A stretch of DNA of 13,324 bases from JBDIBB01 sp039812685 (GTDB lineage: Bacteria; Acidobacteriota; Vicinamibacteria; Vicinamibacterales; JAFNAJ01): NCBI GenBank assembly GCA_039812685.1, contig JBDIBB010000106.1, positions 1-13,324 on the forward strand. Direction: 5' to 3'. The notes under the pieces are model-generated. The model was not told the origin of the DNA and did not search any database. It saw only the letters and a list, made by a program, of their open reading frames with translations. The translations under genes were made by a program, and so were the position numbers. The first letter of the stretch is position 1. Each line of letters opens with the position of its first letter. This document shows positions 1 through 5,881 of the stretch, in pieces.

Positions 1-317
1 CAGATCTGACAAAGTAGTACTAGCAGCCCGTGGCGAAAGTGGCGCTGCATTCGACGGGCGGGGCATCCCGGCTGGTCCCAACTCGCGAAAATGCGGCTCG
101 CCAGCTCCTCGCTCAACATCCGCGACACCGTGCCGTCGGTGGCCACGGTGTCGCGGGCAGGAGTCGGACCGGCGAAGACGCGCACTTCGAGGGGCACCGG
201 GCAGTTCCCGGCACAGCGCGGCCCGTCTGGCGACACGGCTGCTCGAACGACCCCGACGAGGGCCTCACGCTGATTCCGCCAGCGACGACGGCCGCATCCC
301 CGGCAGCTGCCCGTCAC
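1..317 (-). CDS. Possible partial hypothetical protein, runs off left edge
   Basis: I do not recognise this product. On the minus strand a GTG codon (317-315) overlaps the TGA stop (316-314) of the VWA gene in a GTGA arrangement typical of translational coupling, and the frame then stays open for 105 codons to the window edge. Third positions are mostly G or C, as in the neighbours, although the last ten or so codons (CTA GTA CTA CTT TGT) are AT-rich and unlike the rest. The predicted peptide has CxxC at residues 5-8 and CxxxC at 35-39, which could be zinc ligands, followed by a plausible soluble stretch containing SRMLSEELASRIFASWD. Against it: in DNA this GC-rich, long open frames arise by chance, the same frame is already open further upstream inside the VWA gene, and there is no clear Shine-Dalgarno sequence. 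The alternative is non-coding sequence after the VWA gene. Confidence 0.35.
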   Translation of the reverse strand, partial: MTGSCRGCGRRRWRNQREALVGVVRAAVSPDGPRCAGNCPVPLEVRVFAGPTPARDTVATDGTVSRMLSEELASRIFASWDQPGCPARRMQRHFRHGLLVLLCQI

Positions 318-1579
318 CGGGCGGCGGGACGCCTCCGCGCCCTCCCGTCCGCCATCCGCGAGTGCTGGACCGAGTAGGCCTCGAAGTGCCGCTGCTTGGC
401 CTCCAGGACGCCCATGTGCATCGCGAAGGCCCCGATCTCGTCGCGCAACTGCGAGACGATGCGCCGGAGCTCCGGGTCGGCGCCCGTGTAGGAGGCGATC
501 TTCCGCGCCACACGCTCGATCAGCCGGCGGGCTTCATCGAACCGGCCCTCGCCGTTCAACACGAGCGCCGCCTGGCGCGCGAGCGCGGCGTAGAGCCGCG
601 CCACCGCGCGATCCACGACACGGTCGCGGCGCTGGGCATCGTTCCCGGCGTGATCGGCGAGCGTCCACGCGACATCCTGTGCCAACGCCCCGAGCGCGTC
701 GTTGCGGGCCGCCAGGGCGAAGCCGACCACCTGCGTGTCGCCGGCAGCGCCCGCCGGGAACGTGAGCTTCACGACGAGCTGCAGCTCCTGACCGGACGCC
801 AGGTCGCCCAGCTCGATTCGGACGACGCGACCTGCCGAGGACACACGGAACGGACCGAGCGGCGCCGCGTCTGCGCCCTCGGGGACGTGCAGCACGAGCG
901 CCGCCTCGCGCGCCACGATCTCGAGGGAGTCGCCCAGCTCGCTCGTGAGCAGGTCGGGAATCGCTTGTGGCGTCTCGACGAAGTAGAAGTGCCCCTGCCC
1001 GCCCTCGGCGAGGCGCTGCAGGGTGCGCTCGTCGAAGTCCGCGCCGATGCCGAAGGTGGACGTGGCGATGCCGCGCTGCCGCATCGCGCCCGCGAGCCTC
1101 GCCAGCTGCTCCGGATCGGACTCGCCCACGTTGGCCTGGCCGTCGGTGACGAGCAGGCACCGGCCGATGGCTTCGCCGGTGAGATGGGCGGCCACCTGGT
1201 CGCACCCTGCCTCCCAGCCGCCCGCCAGGTTCGTCGAGCCGCGCGCGTCGATCTCCGCCAGCTTCCGCAGAGCGTGTCGCTTCGCCTCCGCGCTGCCGAG
1301 CGTCGAGGCCACGACCACGTCCACCACGTCGTCGAATACGACCAGCGAGAACCGGTCCGAGGGCTTGAGCAGCTGGAGGGCATGCTCGACGGCCATCCGC
1401 GCCAGCGCGATCTTCTGCCCGCCCATGGAGCCGGAGCGGTCCAGCACCAGGGCGACGTTGACGGGCGCCCGCATGGCGCGCGCGGGTGCGTCGGGCGCGG
1501 TGAGCTCCGCCAGCACGTAGCGGACGCTGCCGCCTGACGTGCGGATGAGGGAACGGTCGGCTCGGATGGTCAGTGACAT
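314..1579 (-). CDS. VWA domain-containing protein (YfbK-like, complete MIDAS)
   Basis: Predicted 421-residue protein with a von Willebrand factor type A domain at about residues 40-215. The metal-ion-dependent adhesion site is complete: DRSGS at 47-51 (Asp47, Ser49, Ser51), Thr116 in the GSTNL turn, and Asp146 in LLVTDGQAN. Such domains bind a divalent cation and mediate protein-protein contact. The N-terminal 40 residues form a beta-rich segment, and the C-terminal half resembles the trailing region of Ca-activated-channel/YfbK-type VWA proteins, ending in a helical Arg-rich tail. There is no signal peptide or membrane span, so a cytoplasmic location is inferred. The ATG at 1579 is chosen over the upstream TTG at 1600 because GGAG lies 5 bases ahead of it (1585-1588). 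It lies 363 bases downstream of the response regulator on the same strand, so it is probably its own transcription unit. The partner and exact function are unknown. Confidence 0.9.
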   Translation of the reverse strand: MSLTIRADRSLIRTSGGSVRYVLAELTAPDAPARAMRAPVNVALVLDRSGSMGGQKIALARMAVEHALQLLKPSDRFSLVVFDDVVDVVVASTLGSAEAKRHALRKLAEIDARGSTNLAGGWEAGCDQVAAHLTGEAIGRCLLVTDGQANVGESDPEQLARLAGAMRQRGIATSTFGIGADFDERTLQRLAEGGQGHFYFVETPQAIPDLLTSELGDSLEIVAREAALVLHVPEGADAAPLGPFRVSSAGRVVRIELGDLASGQELQLVVKLTFPAGAAGDTQVVGFALAARNDALGALAQDVAWTLADHAGNDAQRRDRVVDRAVARLYAALARQAALVLNGEGRFDEARRLIERVARKIASYTGADPELRRIVSQLRDEIGAFAMHMGVLEAKQRHFEAYSVQHSRMADGRARRRPAAR

Positions 1580-1942
1580 GGACGCTCCGTGGCTGGTCAA
1601 GGGGACGCGGAATGGCGTCGCCGGAATCAGGATGCGGGGCAGGCGTGACAGGTCTGGTCACGGCCAAATCGGGAGATGTCCCGAGGACGTCCCTCGAGAC
1701 CTCTGGCGAACTGGCGGCCCACCAGCATCGTGGCGCGGCGAGCGGGCGCCAGCCATCCAGGCGTCCGTCGAGGTCGCCATGGCTCGCGTGATCCCCTTGC
1801 AGCCCGATGCCGGCACGCCCGGTCCGGGGCGCCGCCTGTTCGAGTGCCCTGCAGAGGCGCTGACGATGTGTCAAAGGGCGGGAAGCCGGCGCAGCCGGGT
1901 GGGAGCCGGCATCGCTGACGCGTCACTCCCCAGCGGCCGGCC
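1580..1942. other. Intergenic region, no gene recognised
   Basis: These 363 bases separate the response regulator stop from the VWA start on the minus strand. I see no coding segment with family resemblance on either strand; the long frames that cross it are GC-rich shadows of the neighbouring genes. A short hairpin, CCGGC-TGC-GCCGG read on the minus strand (about 1885-1897), lies about 45 bases past the response regulator stop and has no T-run, so it is only a weak terminator candidate. An 8-base palindrome GGACGTCC sits at 1685-1692. The VWA promoter is expected here, but no convincing -35/-10 pair was found. Confidence 0.5.
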
Positions 1943-2569
1943 TCATTGCAGGGCGATCAGCCCGCGCCGAATGGCGCGTGTCACGGCCTCGGTGCGATCC
2001 ACCGCGTCCAGTTTCTCCAGGATGCGGTTGACGTGGACCTTCACGGTGCCGAGCGACAGCCCGAGCGAGGTGGCGATCTCCTGGTTGCGGAGGCCCTCGG
2101 CCATCAGCGCGAGCACGTCGCTCTCACGACGCGTGAGGCTCGGCGTCCCGTCGGCCGATCGCAGTTCGTCGGAAACGTCCGGCGCGATGTAGGGGCGTCC
2201 ACCCGCCACGCGGCGCACGGCCTCCACCACCTCGTCGCCCGGCGCGCCCTTCAGCAGCAGGCCGATCGCGCCGGCATCAAGCGCGCGGCGCATCCCGGCG
2301 TCGCCGCCGTACGACGTGATCGCCAGGATGCGCGCGGAAGGATCCCGCGTGCGGATGGCCGCGATGGCTTCGATGCCGCCGATCACCGGGAGCCGGATAT
2401 CGATGATGGCCACGTCGGGCCGCAGGCGATCGTAGCCCTCGATGGCGGCTCTGCCATCGGCCGCTTCGCCGACCACCTCGCAATCGGCGCGCAGTTCGAG
2501 CACCGCGCGCAGGCCCTCGCGCACCACGGGGTGATCGTCGACCACGAAGACGCGGATGCGGGCAGCCAT
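1943..2569 (-). CDS. NarL/FixJ-family response regulator
   Basis: A complete 208-residue response regulator, the usual length for the NarL/FixJ class. The receiver domain (about residues 5-120) has the acidic pair Asp11-Asp12, the phospho-acceptor Asp57 in AIIDIRLP, Thr85/Ser86 and the conserved Lys107 in LLLKGAP. The LuxR-type helix-turn-helix (about 143-205) begins LTRRESDVLALMAEG and contains the recognition segment LSLGTVKVHVNRILEKL. It should be phosphorylated by the kinase encoded directly upstream and then bind promoter DNA as a dimer. The ATG lies 2 bases after the kinase TGA (TGAGCATG), which indicates one operon with translational coupling. No output module other than the HTH is present. 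The targets are unknown; the divergent TonB-dependent receptor promoter and autoregulation are the most natural candidates by position. Confidence 0.95.
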   Translation of the reverse strand: MAARIRVFVVDDHPVVREGLRAVLELRADCEVVGEAADGRAAIEGYDRLRPDVAIIDIRLPVIGGIEAIAAIRTRDPSARILAITSYGGDAGMRRALDAGAIGLLLKGAPGDEVVEAVRRVAGGRPYIAPDVSDELRSADGTPSLTRRESDVLALMAEGLRNQEIATSLGLSLGTVKVHVNRILEKLDAVDRTEAVTRAIRRGLIALQ

Positions 2570-2571
2570 GC

Positions 2572-5565
2572 TCAGGCACCGCCCAGGCGCGTGTGGCGTG
2601 GAAAGAACGCCGCCACGGTGGTCCCGCCGCCTGGCTGGCTTCGCACGTCGAAGGTCCCTCCGCGGGCCGCCACGCGCCCGGCCATGCCCGGAAGGCCCAG
2701 GCCTGGCCCACGCGCCCGCCCGACGGCTCCCGGCTCGAAGCCGCGCCCGTCGTCCTCGATGGTGAGTCGCACGCCTCGTGGTTCGAAAGCGACGAGGATG
2801 TCGACGGTGCTCGGCCGTCCGTGGCGGAGCGCGTTGGTGACGGCCTCCTGACCGACGTGGAAGATGGCGTCTCGCGCCTCGCCGGAAATGGGGAAGGGAT
2901 CGCCGCACCGCTTCGCGTGCAGGCGCACGCCGGTCCCCTCGACCAGCGGCGCCACGGTCTCGGCCAGGCTCTCGTCGAGCGAGGAGTCGCAGGCCACCCG
3001 TGCCGAGGCGCCCTCGCGCAGGCTCCGCAGGATGATCCGCGTCTCCTCGATGCCCTGCCGGGCCAGCCGGCTGGCCCGATCGATGTGACCGCCATCGGTG
3101 CCGCCGCCCCGGACGAGCGTCTGCGAGGCGGCATCGAGCTGCAGCACGATGCCGGTCATGATCTGCGAGATGTGGTCGTGGATCTCCTGCGAGAGGCGGG
3201 CACGCTCGACCAGCACGGGGTTGCGCAGGCGGAGATCGCGCACGCGCAGCGCGTGGAGGGCGAGACCCGCCGCGGCCAGCACGAGCGCCATCACGCCCTT
3301 GAACCACCACGTCTGGTGGAACAGCGGGGTGATGCTGAACGCCCACGCGTGCCCCCGCTGGTTCCAGACGTCGTCGTTGTTGCTGGCCATCACCTCGAAC
3401 CGGTAGTCGCCGGGCGGGAGGTTGGTGTAGGAGATGCGGCGCCGCGAGCCGGCATCCACCCACTGGGTATCGAAGCCCAGCAGCCGATGCCTGAAGCGCA
3501 CCTTCTCGGGGGCGACGAGGCTCAGCCCCGTGAACTCGATCTCGAGGCGGCGGGTCCCCGCCGGCAGGCGTGGCAGGCCCGTCATCGCCACCTCGACGCC
3601 ATCGGCCCGCACCGATTCGATCCACACGGGCGGCGGCACGAGGTTCGCCGCGTGCTGGCGCGTGGGATCCACGACGACGAGCCCGCGCACGGACGGGAAC
3701 CAGAGGCGGCCGTCGTGCGCACGCCAGGCGGATGGCTGGTAGCCGCCGTTGAACTGGGCGCTCTCCATGCCATCGCCGCGCCCCAGCATCGTGCAGGCCA
3801 CCTCGGCGCGCTCACCCCGCGCCAGTTCGTCGAGTTGCCGCTTCTGCACGTGAAAGAGCCCACGGCTCGACGTCATCCACAGGTTCCCGAGCCGATCGTC
3901 GACGATGGAGAGCACCTGGTTGTCGCACAGGCCCTGCGCCGGCCCGTATGCGGTGAAGCGTCCGTTCTCGAGCCGGTTGAGGCCCCTGGATGTCGCGATC
4001 CACAGCGGCCCGTCCGGCTCGCGCCAGAGTGCCATCACGCGATCCGACAGCAGGCCGTCCGCGGTGGTGTAGACAGTCTGCGGGCGGTTGGTGAACCGCA
4101 CCAGGCCACGCGGCGTTCCCAGCCACAGCCCGCCCTCGCCATCGTCGACGATGGCCCGGACGGCGCGGCTCGGCAGCCCGTCGGCCGTTGTCCACTGGGT
4201 GAGCTGGCCGGTCGCGAGGCGGTAGAGGCCGTGGCCGGTGGTGCCGATCCACAGCGATCCATCGAGGTCTTCGTGAAAACAGGCTGGCGTGCCCCGCAGG
4301 GGGAGGGCCGCCATCTTCCCCTGCTCGATTCGCTGCAGGTGATCGCCGGCGCGCGGGCCGAACCAGATCCGGCCCTCACGATCCTCCAGCACGGGGCCGA
4401 CGATGTCCGACGCCAGGCCTTCCGGCAGCCCATAGGTCGTGAGGCGGTCGTCCTGCAGGCGGCCGAGGCCGCCGCCCGCCGTGCCGAACCAGATCCGGTG
4501 CTGGCGATCCTCGAACACGGAGAGGACGCTGGGATGCTCCATGTCGTGGCCGATCGACGCGGCGTGGCCGGCCGTGAGCCGGACGAGGCCACCGTACCGG
4601 GTTCCGGCCCAGAGGCTGCCCTCGCGATCCTCGAACAGTGTCAGCACGCGGCCTGACAGCGCCTGGTGCAGGAATGCCGGTTCGAGGGCCGTTCCCCGCA
4701 GGCTCTTCAGCCCGTTGTCGCCCGCCACCCAGATGGTGCCGTGTGCATCAGGCAGCACGCTCCAGACGGGTCCGGTCTCGCCTGCCACCGGCTCGACCAC
4801 ACGGCCGCTGACGCGGAACAGCCCGGCATCCATCGTGCCGAGGTAGAGCGTGCCGTCGGCCGCACGCCGCAGGGTGTGTACCTCTAGTGGCGGCAGGCCG
4901 GGCGCTGCCGTCATGTGGGTGAAGACGCCGGCACGGTGGAGCCACAGACCGGTCGATGCGCCGATCCACACGCTGCCGTCCGGGTCTTCGTGGAAGGCGT
5001 AGACGTAGGCGCCCGCGAACGTGTCGACGATCTCGGCGGGCCTGCCGTCACGGAGGCGGGCGAGCCCGCGGTCCATGCCTGCCCACAGCGTCCCGTCGCG
5101 TGCCTCGTGCAGGGCGCGCGCGGTGGGCGAGGGCAGGGGGATCGGTTCGAACACGCCGCCGCGATGGCGCAGGAGGCCGCCATCGACGAGGCCGATCCAG
5201 AGGCTGCCGTCGGCCGATGCTGCCAGCGCCGCGACGTTGTCCGACGTCCAGTTCGAGTCGGTGTGCTCGTCGTAGGTGACGAACCGCACGCCGTCGAAGC
5301 GTGCCAGCCCGCCGCGCGTGCCGATCCACAGGTAGCCGTCGCGCGTCTGGGCGATGGCCATCACCGAGGCATCGGGCAGGCCCTGTTCGGTGGTCCACAC
5401 GCGGGCGGTCAGGCCCGGGACCACCGGAAGCTCCGCGCTGCCGGCGCGTTGTGGGCCCGCCGCCCCGAGCGCCGGCACGCCAACGGCCAGCAGCACGAGC
5501 AGCGGCCAGATTCCCGCGCCGGCGTTGACGTGGACCGGGAGAGGAAGGGATCGCGATGAACGCAT
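2572..5565 (-). CDS. Beta-propeller (Reg_prop/Y_Y_Y) sensor histidine kinase
   Basis: A 997-residue one-piece sensor kinase. In order: a positively charged N-terminus with a hydrophobic stretch at about 16-35 (signal peptide or anchor); about 14 Reg_prop repeats (roughly 75-640) of the form DGxLWIGTxxGLxRxxxG, predicted to fold as periplasmic beta-propeller(s); a Y_Y_Y domain (about 680-745) with YTNLPPGDYRFEVMASNND; a transmembrane helix at about 757-773; a HisKA_3 dimerisation domain with phospho-acceptor His796 in LSQEIHDHISQ; and a HATPase_c domain with the N box Asn911 (QEAVTNALRHG), DDGRGF near 939-944 and GLGLPGM near 955-961. All kinase motifs are intact and there is no fused receiver, so the signal passes to the regulator encoded 2 bases downstream. 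The ATG at 5565 is chosen because the hydrophobic leader follows it directly; the longer frame upstream, open to 5760, adds an Arg-rich stretch with no domain. The ligand is not evident from the sequence. Confidence 0.93.
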   Translation of the reverse strand: MRSSRSLPLPVHVNAGAGIWPLLVLLAVGVPALGAAGPQRAGSAELPVVPGLTARVWTTEQGLPDASVMAIAQTRDGYLWIGTRGGLARFDGVRFVTYDEHTDSNWTSDNVAALAASADGSLWIGLVDGGLLRHRGGVFEPIPLPSPTARALHEARDGTLWAGMDRGLARLRDGRPAEIVDTFAGAYVYAFHEDPDGSVWIGASTGLWLHRAGVFTHMTAAPGLPPLEVHTLRRAADGTLYLGTMDAGLFRVSGRVVEPVAGETGPVWSVLPDAHGTIWVAGDNGLKSLRGTALEPAFLHQALSGRVLTLFEDREGSLWAGTRYGGLVRLTAGHAASIGHDMEHPSVLSVFEDRQHRIWFGTAGGGLGRLQDDRLTTYGLPEGLASDIVGPVLEDREGRIWFGPRAGDHLQRIEQGKMAALPLRGTPACFHEDLDGSLWIGTTGHGLYRLATGQLTQWTTADGLPSRAVRAIVDDGEGGLWLGTPRGLVRFTNRPQTVYTTADGLLSDRVMALWREPDGPLWIATSRGLNRLENGRFTAYGPAQGLCDNQVLSIVDDRLGNLWMTSSRGLFHVQKRQLDELARGERAEVACTMLGRGDGMESAQFNGGYQPSAWRAHDGRLWFPSVRGLVVVDPTRQHAANLVPPPVWIESVRADGVEVAMTGLPRLPAGTRRLEIEFTGLSLVAPEKVRFRHRLLGFDTQWVDAGSRRRISYTNLPPGDYRFEVMASNNDDVWNQRGHAWAFSITPLFHQTWWFKGVMALVLAAAGLALHALRVRDLRLRNPVLVERARLSQEIHDHISQIMTGIVLQLDAASQTLVRGGGTDGGHIDRASRLARQGIEETRIILRSLREGASARVACDSSLDESLAETVAPLVEGTGVRLHAKRCGDPFPISGEARDAIFHVGQEAVTNALRHGRPSTVDILVAFEPRGVRLTIEDDGRGFEPGAVGRARGPGLGLPGMAGRVAARGGTFDVRSQPGGGTTVAAFFPRHTRLGGA
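3660..5345 (-). repeat. Tandem Reg_prop repeat array within the kinase gene
   Basis: The sensor part of the kinase is built from about 14 repeats of 35-60 residues, each centred on a core such as DGYLWIGTRGGLARF, DGSLWIGTTGHGLYRL or DGPLWIATSRGLNRL. The repetition is visible in the DNA as recurring plus-strand words such as CCGATCCACA (near 4244, 4961 and 5322) and CCAGATCCGG (near 4363 and 4489). Fourteen units would fit two seven-bladed propellers, as in structurally known hybrid two-component sensors of Bacteroides; the blade count here is by eye. The repeats have diverged enough that this is protein-level repetition and not a recent DNA duplication. Confidence 0.8.
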
Positions 5566-5881
5566 CCGGATACCCGTCGGGCGGCCGCGGCCTCTACGGC
5601 GCCATCCTACCGGAGGCGCCCTGCCCGCGGAATAGGTACTTCGGCCACGGCACGGCTGGTTCCGCCTACACCTTTTGGCCGATTGCCTGCCGCGCGACCG
5701 GGTCGTACCGTGGCAGCCAGGCGCGCGGGCGTCCGGTGTCCACCCGTGTGGGAACAGCACCGGGCGCGCTCATGCCATGTCGAAGGCGGGCTGGATCGGT
5801 TCCGGGCCGGCACTGGCTCGTGCGGAAGCGCCGGGTGCCCGCATCACGGGGATCGGGATCCGCAGTCGGGGAGGAACCAGC
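5566..5881. promoter_or_regulatory. Divergent intergenic region between kinase and TonB receptor
   Basis: These 316 bases separate the divergently transcribed kinase and receptor starts and must contain promoters for both. No coding sequence with family resemblance was seen. On the plus strand a weak sigma-70-like pair is TTGCCT (5683-5688) and TACCGT (5706-5711) with a 17-base spacer. On the minus strand TAGGAT near 5610 is a possible -10 without a good -35. Neither is strong. This is the expected binding region for the response regulator if it controls the receptor or its own operon, but I could not identify a clear operator palindrome. Confidence 0.4.
5869..5876 (+). promoter_or_regulatory. 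Strong Shine-Dalgarno site of the TonB receptor gene
   Basis: GGGAGGAA lies 5 bases before the ATG at 5882. It fixes the receptor start there, even though the frame is open about 200 bases further upstream; the predicted signal peptide begins at this ATG. Confidence 0.85.

Noticed and set aside
534..1874. Minus-strand 446-codon frame covering the VWA gene and the gap upstream
   Set aside because: It overlaps the VWA domain in another frame, and its translation is Arg-rich without any motif.
1580..1942. Possible small RNA or tRNA in the gap between regulator and VWA genes
   Set aside because: No cloverleaf, T-loop consensus or strong promoter-terminator pair was visible; only short chance hairpins were seen.
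2593..4656. Plus-strand open frame of 687 codons opposite the kinase gene
   Set aside because: Low-information Arg/His/Pro/Ala composition, no recognisable domain, and it lies entirely antisense to the intact histidine kinase motifs.
3660..5345. Recurrent GATCC-containing words as a possible DNA repeat or CRISPR-like array
   Set aside because: Spacing is irregular and the words encode the WIG/WFG cores of Reg_prop repeats, so the repetition is at protein level.
5566..5760. N-terminal extension of the kinase by 65 codons to an upstream start
   Set aside because: The added residues are an Arg/Gly-rich stretch with no domain and would bury the hydrophobic leader. The ATG at 5565 places the leader correctly.
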